Below, piece after piece: positions 9,801 to 23,356 of a stretch of 64,000 nucleotides of DNA. The position numbers and the translations under genes were made by a program. Source of the DNA: Myxococcales bacterium (GTDB taxonomy: Bacteria; Myxococcota_A; Polyangia; Haliangiales; Haliangiaceae). The notes beneath the pieces were generated by a model, which saw only the letters and a list, made by a program, of their open reading frames with translations, was not told the DNA's origin and did not search any database. Every line of letters starts with the position of its first letter. The stretch's first letter is position 1. The DNA lies in the NCBI GenBank assembly GCA_028287115.1, contig JAQBQF010000135.1, positions 27,589 to 91,588 of the forward strand. The letters are read 5' to 3'.

Positions 9801-10473
9801 CGCTCGGCCCCGCCCGAGCGTGCAGGACTACGACGGCACGTCGGTGCCGATCGATCTCGATGGCGTGATGGGCGACGTCAAGCGGTTCGCTCGCGAGCAC
9901 GGCGTCACGCCGGTCGCGCTCCTGCTGGCCGCGTTCTCGGTGCTGATGTCACGCGAAACGGGCGCGCGCGATATGATCGTCGGCGTCCCGGTCGCCAACC
10001 GAGATCGCCTGGAGCTCGAGCGAGTCATCGGCTGCGTCATGGACATCGTGCCGATCCGAATCCGCGTCGACGGGGACGAGACCGTTCCCGCTCTCGTGCG
10101 GTCCGTCCACGCGGCGCTGATTCGCGCGCCTGAGGTCGGAGCCGTCTCTCTCGAGGAGATTCTTCAACATGTTTCGCCCGCGCGCACGCCCGCGCATGAT
10201 CCGTTGTTTCAAGTGATGTTCGTCAACGAGACCGGCTGGGAACGGCCGCTCTCGCTGGATGGACTACGATGCGAGAGGCGGCGCGTTCACAGTGCGGCTG
10301 CCCGGATGGATCTCCTGCTCAGCATCCACGAGCGGCCCGAGGGCGCCGGCGGATATCTCGAATACCGCCGATCCCTGTTCTCCGACGAGGATGCCGACCG
10401 ACTGGTGCGAGCTTATGTCGCGACCGTCGTGCGTCTCTGCGAACGAGACGCGCGGATCGTTCCTAGGAGCTAA
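6838..10473 (+). CDS. NRPS module with N-terminal VOC domain: VOC-A(Ser)-T-C
   Basis: A glyoxalase/VOC fold (about 1-150) precedes an A domain (175-660, YTSGSTGRPKG near 334), a carrier (GGHSL near 722) and a C-terminal condensation domain (770-1205, HHLMMDG near 913). The pocket reads D-V-W-H-I-S-L-V-D-K, close to the serine code of EntF. The VOC part has the family's paired beta-alpha-beta layout (AHVDLVV, MIELIE, NWIELVE), with Asn where the third metal ligand is often His. Ending in C means it condenses its own chain onto a carrier of another protein, possibly the A-T-TE protein nearby. ATG codons occur at 6838 and 6841. It overlaps the convergent JmjC-like gene by 11 bases. A second, very similar VOC fusion lies at 32381. 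Confidence 0.88.
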   Translation: MMILAHVDLVVRNLERSLAFYVERLGCSIATDTLIEGPAAGFYSTGDPATAAMRLVLLRLPSDGQAFGGMIELIELHGEPPSGPDAEAPAPPRAYGIRNFTLAVEDLSRSLAELRAKGVVPWREAVMDLTHRGQGKIAFIADPDGNWIELVEAQPHRTVGPKVADARQRQQLVTWNATARDYPREHIHEAFERQAAVAPSRTALVFEAQSLTYAELDARANQLARHLRARGIGPESLVGVAMERSVEMVVSLLAVLKAGAAYVPFDPGYPKDRLEYMIGDARPAIVLIQEELRRSLPFGDGQILAVDSAWSEIAGLPADNLGVAVRPENLAYVIYTSGSTGRPKGAMNTHAGIANRLQWMQEQYRLTADDRILQKTPFSFDVSVWELFWPLMYGARLVVAKPRGHQDPDYLVKTIVDEGITTIHFVPPMLGVFLEAEAISRCTSLRCVIASGEALPFNLVVRFRERLGAALHNLYGPTEASVDVSHWTCELDGPPVVPIGRPIANLRLHVLDASFEPVAIGVEGEIHIAGIGLARGYLDRPALTAERFVPDPFSPEPGGRLYKTGDLGRWRADGVIEYLGRNDHQVKIRGFRIELGEIEAQLALHPAIREVVVIAREDAPGDKQLVAYIVGNGLTPDVAELRAHLETELPPYMVPAAFVMLDELPLTPNGKLDRKALRAPAHDVATRSHEAPRGDVEQALARLWAELLRVDHVGRHDHFFHLGGHSLLAMRLISRVRELLGVELSLSMLAEAPTLGELAARVAASGRRGTVAGPTPRAARTGDFPVLPAQRRLWFADQMALRNFDVEAITMFGELDAEALRGALDHVTRIHPAFATTFVLEAGVLVQRIGPAVDAGLEIVDLAGEDRERARIELEDIERGEAGFPCDVEAGPLHRLVLCRLSEQEHVLFVGFHHLMMDGWSMQVFLADLENEYRAARGAASPPLVSPPVDCADVARWRATDARRPAPDLVRSVIDSLRGAPQLLTLRCARPRPSVQDYDGTSVPIDLDGVMGDVKRFAREHGVTPVALLLAAFSVLMSRETGARDMIVGVPVANRDRLELERVIGCVMDIVPIRIRVDGDETVPALVRSVHAALIRAPEVGAVSLEEILQHVSPARTPAHDPLFQVMFVNETGWERPLSLDGLRCERRRVHSAAARMDLLLSIHERPEGAGGYLEYRRSLFSDEDADRLVRAYVATVVRLCERDARIVPRS

Positions 10474-11581
10474 CCGAGGCGCCGCTTCCGGTTTGGCTCG
10501 GCCAGAAATCCCACAGCGGAAGGCCAAGCTGGTCGCGCCACATGCGCTGGTAATTCGTGCGGAACTCGCCGTAGAACCCGTCCTGCTCGAGCGCGATGCG
10601 CTGCTCCAAGTACTCGAGGACGGGATGAGTCTGCGTGACTCCTCCCGGGTACATCGAACGATACATGCGTCGAAGCGCCTCCATCACGGCACGATACCGA
10701 TCGGCCGGCTCGGCGAAGTCTTCGCGACGACACACCGCCTGGAGCTCGATGAGCTCGGGCAGGTATCGACAGCTCGCTTCGGACTCGTAGATGAGCTTGG
10801 CGTTGATCTGGCCCATCATGTAGTTGCGGTGCGTTTCGCGCGACATGAACATGACGAACAAGTTGCGGCCGAAGATGTACGAAACTCCACACGAGGGCTC
10901 GTGGTACTCGACCTGATGCCACCACTCCGGCGGAAAATACAGCGACTCCCCGGGCTGCAGATCGATCTGCAGACCGCCGAGGCGCTCGACGAAGTCACGT
11001 TTGTACGCCTCGGATTGATGGTGCAGCGCGACCAGACTGAGGGCCCCGTAAGGGCTGAGCTGGGCTCCTGCTTCGGGAGGGATCAGGAACCACTTCTTGG
11101 TGCCGAAAATCTCGTGATGGATCGTGTGCGCGCCCCAGCCGTCGAAGTGGAGGAGCGTCGCGCACCCGGGTGCGCTCATGTGAAGCTGCACGCGCGGTGA
11201 CAGCGGGCTCGGCTGTGGCGCGCTCGTGCAGTACGCCGGCACGCGGTCGAGCAACGTTTCGAGCCCATCCGGCACTCCCAGCGGAGACGTGTAGATCCGC
11301 GGAGCCGCGCCCGAACGGAGAAGCGCGGCATAGGCACCGACCGACATGTCTTGCGATTCGGGCGGCGAGCCCGCAAGAGCCAAGGCCTTCTCTTCATCGT
11401 AGGGCGGCAGAAACGGCAGCTTCACTTCGCCGTAGCGGCGTTCGAATTCGTGAAACGAGGAGACCTCGCGTAGCGGGTGATCGTCGTTCCAGATGCCGGT
11501 CATCACGAAGGGCCGGCGCTCTGCCACCCGTGCCCAGAACTCGTCGACCGATGGTCTGTTTATTCGCAACGGTTCGCCCAT
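10463..11581 (-). CDS. JmjC/cupin_8-like Fe(II)/2-oxoglutarate oxygenase
   Basis: This 372-residue protein resembles the cupin_8/JmjC family of Fe(II)/2OG hydroxylases. HFDGWGAH (near 140) supplies the HxD facial ligands and EWWHQVEY (near 220) the distal His; FGTKKWFLIPP between them is typical of the family, Lys/Trp lining the 2OG side. Many relatives hydroxylate amino acids in proteins or on NRPS carriers. It is last in the minus-strand set (cyclodeaminase, PhyH, two NRPSs, amidinotransferase), 54 bases after the amidinotransferase, so a tailoring role is likely. Its last codons overlap the convergent VOC-NRPS gene. Which residue it oxidises is unknown. Confidence 0.78.
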   Translation of the reverse strand: MGEPLRINRPSVDEFWARVAERRPFVMTGIWNDDHPLREVSSFHEFERRYGEVKLPFLPPYDEEKALALAGSPPESQDMSVGAYAALLRSGAAPRIYTSPLGVPDGLETLLDRVPAYCTSAPQPSPLSPRVQLHMSAPGCATLLHFDGWGAHTIHHEIFGTKKWFLIPPEAGAQLSPYGALSLVALHHQSEAYKRDFVERLGGLQIDLQPGESLYFPPEWWHQVEYHEPSCGVSYIFGRNLFVMFMSRETHRNYMMGQINAKLIYESEASCRYLPELIELQAVCRREDFAEPADRYRAVMEALRRMYRSMYPGGVTQTHPVLEYLEQRIALEQDGFYGEFRTNYQRMWRDQLGLPLWDFWPSQTGSGASVSS

Positions 11582-11635
11582 CTCTTTACAAGTTGCGCCG
11601 TCCGGGAAGCCGCGTCAACAACCACCGTCGCTCGC

Positions 11636-12727
11636 TCAGAAGTACGACTGCAGCGTACCGCGCCGCCGGATATCCACCGTCGAGCAATGGAAGCTGCCGC
11701 CGTGCTTGTAGCAATTCCGATATGCGACCGGGATCGGCTCGAAGCCCCAGTCGCGTAGTGCGCGAATGAGCGGCTCTTCCTGCGCCTCGACGATGATCCG
11801 CTTCTCGTCGAGGCTGAGCATGTTGATCGACAGCCATTCGAAGCCGCGGAACGACGGCAGATCCCGCGGGAATGTCGTGCGCGGACATTCCAGGAACTCC
11901 CACCCGGACTTCTTTAGCCAGTCGGGCATGTTCTTCATCGGGCGATCTGGATTGACCAGGATCTTGCCCGGGGCCAGCGGCAGAAACGTCGCGTCGATGT
12001 GCACGGCACGATCGTCCTCGAACTCGACGACGTGGACCCGGTACTCGTCCCCGAGGTGACGTTGCAGCCACTCGGCCGCGAAGCGATTGCTCGTGTGGCT
12101 CCGCTGAAAGAACAGGTCGCGCCCACACCGGGCGATGTCTGCCGCATCCCACGCCGGCTCGAACTCGGTCGTCACCCATTCCCAGTTTGGCCCGCGCTTG
12201 TGATCGGGCTTGTAGAGCTCTTCGGACATCGTCGCCTTCGGCGCTTGCGTCCAGCGCGCGCCGCGCGAGAAGTAGTCTTTCACCAGCCGTCTGTACGACT
12301 GGAACTCGAAGTACCTGCACTGCCAGGACATCGACGACTCGATGATCTCCTGTCCGATCACGATCATCACGTCGCGCGGGTTGTACTGGCCCCACCCGCT
12401 CTTGCAGTCGAAGTAGGGGGTCGAATAAGGGCGCGTGTTGTCGAGCACGTCCGGACGCCGGACCGTGATCCCCTCGGCGCGTAGGATGCGCACGAACTCT
12501 TCGAGCTCGCGCTGGGCCGGGATCAATTGAGCATCGGTGTGAGGCTGACCCGCGTTCTCGAGGTGATAGCTCTTGATCAGCTCGAGACGTCCCTCCGGGA
12601 TCATGGCTTCGAACCCGGGTTCCCAGTCGTTGACTGCGCCTCCTTCGACGACGCCGACGATCACTTCCTCGAGAGGGTCCCACTCGGTATACGAATTGAC
12701 CACGGGGGTCTTTGATGGCTCGCTCAT
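11636..12727 (-). CDS. Arginine:X amidinotransferase (paralogue 1)
   Basis: The protein (363 aa) is of the glycine amidinotransferase family, which moves the amidino group of arginine to an amine and releases ornithine; relatives act in cylindrospermopsin (CyrA) and saxitoxin (SxtG) synthesis. The catalytic triad is visible: Asp in CGRDLFFQRSH, His in AVHIDATF and the nucleophilic Cys in GGSFHCSTVDIRRRG. The start ATG 12727 follows GAGGA and gives the family's usual N-terminus (VVNSYTEWDPLEEVIVG); a longer frame upstream reads into the NRPS gene and is rejected. It lies 13 bases after the Pro-like NRPS gene and 54 before the JmjC gene, all co-directional. Two more paralogues occur at 36-38 kb. 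Confidence 0.9.
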   Translation of the reverse strand: MSEPSKTPVVNSYTEWDPLEEVIVGVVEGGAVNDWEPGFEAMIPEGRLELIKSYHLENAGQPHTDAQLIPAQRELEEFVRILRAEGITVRRPDVLDNTRPYSTPYFDCKSGWGQYNPRDVMIVIGQEIIESSMSWQCRYFEFQSYRRLVKDYFSRGARWTQAPKATMSEELYKPDHKRGPNWEWVTTEFEPAWDAADIARCGRDLFFQRSHTSNRFAAEWLQRHLGDEYRVHVVEFEDDRAVHIDATFLPLAPGKILVNPDRPMKNMPDWLKKSGWEFLECPRTTFPRDLPSFRGFEWLSINMLSLDEKRIIVEAQEEPLIRALRDWGFEPIPVAYRNCYKHGGSFHCSTVDIRRRGTLQSYF

Positions 12728-12740
12728 CTTGTCCTCGTCA

Positions 12741-16063
<3,323 letters not shown>

Positions 16064-16067
<4 letters not shown>

Positions 16068-19000
16068 CGAGCATCCTTGTTCGTCGAGCTGATGCTCGCA
16101 TCTGCGGTCGCTGCGCGTGGCGGCGGTCCGACGGGGTGACTGTCTGCGTCGCCGGCGATCGCGAGCATCGTTCGCTCCAGCTCGGCGACGAGTAGTCGGG
16201 CGTCTTGTTCGCCGAACAGATCCTCGCTGTATTCGAGCCAGCCTCGCAGACAAGCTCCATCGTCTTCGAGAGCGACCGTGATGTCTAACAGCGCCACGCC
16301 AACCTGAACGGGCTGCCGCGAGACTGCGAGACGCGCGAGCCGCGGCGGCTTCTCGAGTGTGACCATCTCGAACATGACCTGGAACACCGGCGCCGCTCCG
16401 CCCGGCTCGCGCGAATCGAATCCGCGGACGATCATCTCGAACGGTACGTCGGCGTTGTCATACGCACGTAGCGCGGCTTCACGGACCCGGCGAATCGCTT
16501 CGCGGTGACTGGTCAGCTTGTCGAGCCGGACGCGGATCGGCAGCTCGTTGAGGAAGCAGCCCACCAGGTCGCGAACCTCGGAACGATCACGCATCGCGAC
16601 GGGCGTACCGATCACGAGATCGTCGCCGCCGCCGAACCGTCGCATGGTCAGCGCAAAAGCAGCCAGGCCGACCATGAATTGGGTCACTCCCTCCCGGCGA
16701 CAGATCTCGAGCAACCGTGGCCGCAACTGCGGCGGTAGGTCGAAATGGAGGAGCCGACCGCGGTGGCTTGGCACCGGCGGGCGCGGACGGGCCAGGTCGA
16801 GGGTGAGCCGGCGCGGCGACCCCGAGAGCTCGCGACGCCAGAACGCGATCTGATCGGCAAGGTTCTCCTCGGTCAGGGTGCGGCGTTCCCACTGCGCGAC
16901 GTCCCCCGGCTCGAGCGCTGGTCGGATCACGGACGTGCGGCCTTCGAGCAGTCCCGCGTAGATCCGTTCGAGATCGCGAAACAGGATGTCGAACGACCAA
17001 CCGTCGACGACGGTGTGATCGAACTTGAGGAGCAAGAAGTGGCGCTCCGGTGCGAGGCGCACGACCAGCACGCGGAACAGCGGTCCCTCTGCGAGATCGA
17101 GGCTTGCCCCGGCGAGCTCCTCGCACGCGGCCCTGGCGATCGCTTCTCTCTCGACCTCGGGTTCCTCGGTCAGATCGATCAGCTCGAACGGCAGCGATCC
17201 CGGCGGGTGGACCCGCTGGATGAGCCCGGCGTCGGAGAGATGGAAGGTCGTACGAAGCGAGGCATGGCCGTCGAAGATCGCGGTGAGCGCTCCTTGGAGA
17301 GCATCGAGTGCGAGCGGCCCGTCGAGCACGAGCAACTCGCCGACGGGGTTGTTGTTGCCGCCCTCGTGAGACAACCAGATTCGCTCCTGGACGGAGGCGG
17401 CCGGATAATCGGGGCCGCCGCTCGACGTGATCGGCGTCAACTTCCAGCTCTTCTCGGTCCGATGGCGCACGACGGTCGCGCTCATGTCGGAGAGCCGGGA
17501 TGGCGCGAACAGCTCGCTGAGCGGGACGTGCGCCAGCAGACGCTCGTGGATCAGTCGCTGCAGCCGCAGCAGCAACAGCGAGTGCCCACCCGCTTCGAAG
17601 AAGTCGTCGCTCAGCCCGACCTCTCTGCCGAGCACGGTCGCCCACAAGTCCGCCATCAGCTGCTCGATCGGAAGCATCGGTCGAACATCACGTGCGGACG
17701 CGCCGGCGACTTCATCTTGACGAGAGGCGAGCAGTCGCGCGCGGTCGACCTTGCCATTCGGCGTCAGCGGAAGCGCATCGAGGAGCACGAACGAGGACGG
17801 CACCATGTACTCGGGCAGCTTCCCTTTGAGATGGGCGCGTAGTGCGTGTGGGTCGGGGGCCGCATCGTGACCGACCACGTAGGCGACCAGGCGCTTGTCA
17901 TCGTTCCCGTCCTGGCGCACGAGCACCACGGCTTCGCGGATCGACGGATGGCGAGCGAGCTGCGCCTCGATCTCTCCGAGCTCGATCCGAAACCCGCGGA
18001 TCTTCACTTGGTGGTCGATGCGCCCGATGAACTCGATGTTGCCGTCGGGAAGCCAACGCACGAAATCGCCCGTTCGATAGAGCCGCCCCTCGCCAAACGG
18101 ATGGTCGACGAACTTGTCTCGCGTCAGCTCCGGCCGATTCAAGTAGCCACGCGCGAGACCGTCGCCGCCGATGTAGAGCTCACCCGGCACGCCGATCGGC
18201 ACGAGCTTGCGATCGCGATCGAGCACGTAGAGTGAAGCGTTCGCGAGAGGCCGACCGATCGGCACCGTCGTCGCTCCCTCGGGCACGGCCTTGATCTCGT
18301 ACCAGGTCGCAAAGGTCGTGGTCTCCGTCGGCCCGTAGACATGCAGCAGGCGCCGAGGCGCGTGGCGGAGCGCCTCGCGTACCGCGCGCGCGTCGACCAG
18401 CTCGCCTCCGAACAGGAGTTGCTTCAGCGGCTGGAACGCCGTCGGCTCGTGATGCACGATCTGATTGAACAGCGCGGTCGTGAGGAACATCGTCGTGATG
18501 CCGTGCTCGCGGATCTTGGTCGCGAGCACGGTCGGCGCGAGCGTGTCCTCCTTGGAAATCCCGACGAGCCGCGCTCCGTTCAGCAGCGCGCCCCAGACCT
18601 CGAAGGTCGCCGCGTCGAACGAGGTATTCGAGGCCTGCGCGATGCAGTCGCTTGGCCCCAGTGCGACGTAATTGGTGTCGAGGACGAGCCGTGCGATCGA
18701 TCGATGCGTGACGCAGATGCCCTTGGGCGTGCCGGTCGAGCCCGACGTGTAGATCACGTAGGCAAGGTGATCCGCTGAACCGACGGCCGGAGGTCTCACC
18801 ACGCTCTGCGATGCAAGCTCGGATCGATCCGCGTCGAGGCACACGAGCCGTGCGCGATGCGATGGGAGCATGTCGACGAGCCGCGCTTGCGTGACCAGCA
18901 CGGACACCGCCGCGTCCTCGACCATGAACGCGAGCCGCTCTTGCGGATAGCTCGAGTCGAGCGGCACGTACGCGCCTCCCGCCTTCAGGATCCCGAGCAT

Positions 19001-22000
19001 GCCGACGACTATCTCGACCGTGCGCTCGACGCAGATCCCGACGAGGACCTCGGGGCCGACTCCGAGCTCGAGCAGACGATGTGCCAGTTGATTCGCGCGG
19101 TGGTCGAGCTCGCGATACGTGAGTTGCTGGCCGTGGAAGATCGCCGCGATCGCGTCCGGCGTGCGATCGACCTGCGCTTCGAAGAGCTGATGGACGGCGA
19201 GGTTGCGTGCGTCCTCCTCGGTGGCGGAGCTGCTCGAACCCATCGCGAGCATGGGGTCGCGTCGCCGCGACGGCAGGATCGAAGCGCTGCCGATGTGGCG
19301 CTCCGGGTGCGCGACGACGTCTGAAAGGAGGTGCGCGTAGCTCTCGGCGATCTGCTCGACCGTCTCGCGGTTGAACAGATCGCGGTCGTAGTTCCAGGCG
19401 AGCTCGATGCCTCCATCGGGTTGCTCGCCGACGATCATCGTCAGATCAGCCTTGGTCCCGCCACCGTCGACGACATCGGCTCGAAACACGAGCCCTGCAC
19501 GCTCGATCGGCGCGATCGGGACCTGCGAGGCAGACATCACCTGGACGAGCGGCGGGACTCCAGGCCTGCGCTCGGGTGCGAGCTCGGCAACCAGGACATC
19601 GAAGGCCACGGACGTGTGTTCGACCGCGCGCGACATTTGAGATCGGAGCGCCTCGATCGATGCGATGAAGGTCGGATCGTCGGCGAAGTCACCGCGCACG
19701 ACGAGCGTGTCCACGAAGAATCCGAGCAGCCGCTGCACCTCCGGCAACTGACGCGACGCGGACGCGACGCCGAGCAAGCAGGTGTCTTGTCCCGTGTATC
19801 GGTGAAGCAGCCAGAGCAGCGCCGTGTTGAGGACGGTGGCGAGCGAGCAGTTCGATCGCGCGGCCAGCTCGCGCAGCGCTGTTGCGAGGTCGTTCGGAAG
19901 CTCGAGCTCGACGGTTTCGCCGCGGAATCGTGGCGTCGCGGGCCGGTCCCGGTCGCAGGGGAGCTGGACGACCGTTGGCGCGCCCTGCAGCAGGTCACGC
20001 CAGTACGCGAGATCCGCCGCGCGCGTCTCGCTCGCCTGCAGCTCCCTTTGCCACGCCGCGAAGTCTCCGTAGTCGATCGGCAGCGCGGGCAGATTTGGCG
20101 CCGCGCCACGCTGCAGACTGTCGTAGAGCCGCGAGAGCTCGTCGGCCACGATCTCCTCGGACCACGCGTCGGTCACGAGGTGATGCATGACCAACAGGAG
20201 CGCCGCGCAGTCCTCGGCGAAGACGACGAGGATCGGGCGCACGAGCGGAGCGCGGTCGATCCGGAAGGGCTCTGCCGCCGAGCTCAGCGCGATCGCGCGG
20301 ACGTGGGCGCGACGGTCCTCGCTCGGACACCCTCGCGCGTCGATCGTCGACAGCGACAGGCGCGCGCGCTTATCGATCACCTGCACCGGCTCGCCGGCCC
20401 GGATCTGAAAGCTCGTACGCCACGTGGCGTGGCGCTCGGCCGTCAGCTCGAGGGCCCTCAGCAACCGCGGCTGTTCGAGCGGCCCTTCGATCCATAACAC
20501 CGGGGTCTCGACGTATGCGGCGCCTCCGGGATGCAGTTGCTCGTGAAACCAGATCCGCTGCTGGACCGGCGACAGAGGTGCCAGATAGCGATCCTTGCGG
20601 CGCGCGATGCGCTGCCGAGACGCTGCCGTGCGTGCAGATCCTCGCACGAGCTCGATCAGCGCGGCGAGCGTGGGACTCTCGAGGACGAACCGCAGCGGTA
20701 CCTGTGCACCCACGCGCTTCTCGAGCTCGATCACCAGTTCCATCGCCGCCAGCGAATGTCCGCCGACCTCGAGGAAGCGTCCTTCGGGATGGGGATCGCC
20801 GAGTAACAACAGCTCCGCCCAGATCGACCGGACCTGGGCCGCGATCGGATCGGCGGCGTTACTCGCCGACGAATCGATGGCTCGCGCCGGCGCTGGAAGG
20901 GCCTTACGATCGGCCTTGCCATTCGCCGTCAGCGGCAGCGCCTCGAGCACCACGAGAGCCGACGGCACCATGTACTCGGGTAGCTTCGCCTGGAGATATT
21001 CCCGGAGTGCGCCGAGGTCGGGCACGGCATCGCGGCCGACCACATAACCAACCAAGCGCTTGGCCCCAGGTGTGTCCTCGCGTGCGACGACGACGGCCTC
21101 GCGAACCGATGGGTGCAGTGCCAGCGCGGCTTCGATCTCGCCGAGCTCGACACGGTACCCTCGGATCTTCACCTGGTGGTCGACGCGGCCCAGGTACTCC
21201 AGAATCCCGTCGGCGCGATAGCGCGCGAGATCGCCGGTTCGGTAGAGCCTGTCCCCCGCCGATCCGAACGGGTCGGGCACGAAGCGCTCCGCGGTCAGGG
21301 CCGGGCGATCCAGATAGCCGCGCGCAACGCCGTCTCCGCCGATGTAGAGCTCGCCCGAGATCCCGATCGGAGTCGGCTCGAGTTGCTCGTCGAGAACGTA
21401 GAGGCGCGTGTTTGCGATCGGCCTGCCGATCGGCACCGCCGGCGGAAGCTCCGCGCCGACCGGCAGCTCGTAGACGCAACAGCCAACGACCGTCTCGGTG
21501 GGACCGTACTCGTTCCACAGCCGCACCGACGGAGCGTTCGCGCGCCAGAAGTCGAGCGAGTCGCCGTGCAGGGCGTCGCCGCCGATGACAAAGCCGCGCG
21601 AGGCACGCGAGGCGACCTCGGGTGTGAGCTGGCGCGCGAGCACGTCGAGGTGCGCCGGCGTGATCTTGATCAGACCGTGATCGCCGACCGCCGACAGCGA
21701 TGCTGCGAGCGCCTCTACGTCGTCGCCCGCGACCAGCGTGACCGTCGAGCCCACGAGTAGCGGCAAGTACAGGCTCGTGACCGTGAGGTCGAAGCTGAGC
21801 GAGGAGTGCACGGGCGCACCCGCCCCGCTCTCGAGCGAATACGCTTCGCGCGCCCACATGAGGTAGTTGGTGAGGCCGCGATGCTCGATCGCCGCGCCCT
21901 TCGGCTTGCCGGTCGAACCCGAGGTGTAGATGACGTAGGCAAGGTTTCGTGGACCCGCCGCATTCGGCAGAACGCCTGGATCCTGCCGCGCGATCGTCTC

Positions 22001-22480
22001 GCGTTCGGCATCGAGCACGACGATCCGTACGGTCGGACCGCACGCGAGTCGGCTCACCGTCGGCCCGTGCGCGAGCACGATGCGAGGCCGTGCGTCGTCG
22101 AGCATGAACGCGATCCGCTCGGCCGGGTAGCTCGGATCGATAGGCAGGTAGGCGCCGCCCGCCTTGAGGATGCCGAGCAAGCCGACGACCATGTCCACGG
22201 ACCGTGCGACACAGATCCCGACCAGTACGTCCGGCGAGACACCTAGACCGACGAGGTGACGCGCGAGCCGGTTCGCGCGGTGATCGAGCTCTCGGTACGT
22301 GACCTGGATGCCCGCGTGTACGAGCGCGATCGCATCGGGCGTGCGCGCCGCTTGATCGGCGAACAGCTCGTGAATGCCGCGTGCGTGCGGGTACTCGCGC
22401 GCGGTGTCGTTCCACTCGACGACGATGCGCCGACGTTCAGCGTCGCTCAGCGTCGGTTTGGTATCGCGCGGAAGCTCCAT
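16064..22480 (-). CDS. Two-module NRPS A(Asn)-T-C-A(Ile/Val-like)-T-C
   Basis: The order over 2138 aa is A1 (1-510), T1 (near 574), C1 (620-1060, HHLVTDA near 764), A2 (1090-1590), T2 (near 1630) and C2 (1660-2110, DHTVVDG near 1823). A1 pocket D-L-T-K-V-G-E-V-G-K is close to the asparagine code; A2 pocket D-A-F-F-L-G-V-T-F-K resembles isoleucine/valine codes. C2 has Asp for the first His of HHxxxDG but keeps the catalytic second His. No epimerisation domain is seen, so stereochemistry is presumably L unless a C domain is dual. I used ATG 22480; GTG 22483 is adjacent. It lies 24 bases after the PhyH gene and ends in an ATGA overlap with the Pro-like module. Confidence 0.88.
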
Positions 22481-22504
22481 CACACCATCAGCTGTCGTAT
22501 TCGT

Positions 22505-23356
22505 TCATCGCGCACACCTGATCGACGGGAAATATTCATTGACCAGCGGCTCGCCGGTCTTCAGTCCATCAAAACAGTACAGATAGTTGTTGTCGATCAA
22601 GCCGTCCCTCTCGAGACGACATTCGGCACCGGCATAGTGAATCGAGAACGCGCCGCGCGTCGTCGTCCCGAGATTGCGCGGGCTGCCGTGAAACGTGAGG
22701 GCATGAAAGAACACCGCGCCGCCCGCTGGCGTCAGCACGGGAACGGTTTCGAGCTCGGTGCTCTCGGGCAGCGATCGGCGAGCGGCATCACACCAGTCGT
22801 CATCGGCGGCCTTCACGAGCGATTTCGGCCGAGGACAGAGTCCCCACAAGTGCGAACCAGGAACGTGGTGCAGCGTGCCGATCTCCACCGTCATCGGTGA
22901 CAGCGCCAGCCAGCAGGTCACCATGTTGGCGCTGCTCGAAAAATCCCAGTACGCATAATCCTGGTGCATCGCGACCGGCGCCGAGCCCGGCGGCTTGTCG
23001 AGTAGCTGGTCCTCGATCACGGAGACGGACGGCTCTTCGAGCAGCTCGGCGGCAAACCCGGCAATCGCGTCGGAGGTCGCAACGGCCCACAGATCCGGGT
23101 CGAGCAGCCGCGCATTCTGGAGCCACGACACGGAATCGTCGTCGCCGAGTCGTTCGACGCCCGTCTTGCGGTGCGCGGGTGGTCGTCGATCGTGGCGAAA
23201 CTCTCCTCGGTAGACGCGATTCATCGCGCTGCGAATCTTGGTGACCTCCGAATCCGGCAGCAGTCGCTCCACCGTGACAAAGCCGTTCGCGGCAAACGCT
23301 CGCCGCTGCTCATGGCTTGGCATGACTACACGTTGCGACGGCCCTGCACTCGTCAT
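22505..23356 (-). CDS. PhyH-type Fe(II)/2OG dioxygenase (1)
   Basis: At 283 aa this is a phytanoyl-CoA dioxygenase family protein. MHQDYAYWD gives the HxD motif, HHVPGSH is the conserved mid-segment, and FHGSPRN carries the distal His with an Arg further on (TTRGAF) for 2-oxoglutarate. Family members hydroxylate or halogenate-like oxidise free or carrier-bound amino acids. Its ATG overlaps the stop of the cyclodeaminase-like gene (ATGA at 23353-23356), and it is 24 bases before the Asn-Ile-like NRPS. Close coupling to the cyclodeaminase suggests action on proline or on a residue of these modules; this is inference only. Confidence 0.82.
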   Translation of the reverse strand: MTSAGPSQRVVMPSHEQRRAFAANGFVTVERLLPDSEVTKIRSAMNRVYRGEFRHDRRPPAHRKTGVERLGDDDSVSWLQNARLLDPDLWAVATSDAIAGFAAELLEEPSVSVIEDQLLDKPPGSAPVAMHQDYAYWDFSSSANMVTCWLALSPMTVEIGTLHHVPGSHLWGLCPRPKSLVKAADDDWCDAARRSLPESTELETVPVLTPAGGAVFFHALTFHGSPRNLGTTTRGAFSIHYAGAECRLERDGLIDNNYLYCFDGLKTGEPLVNEYFPSIRCAR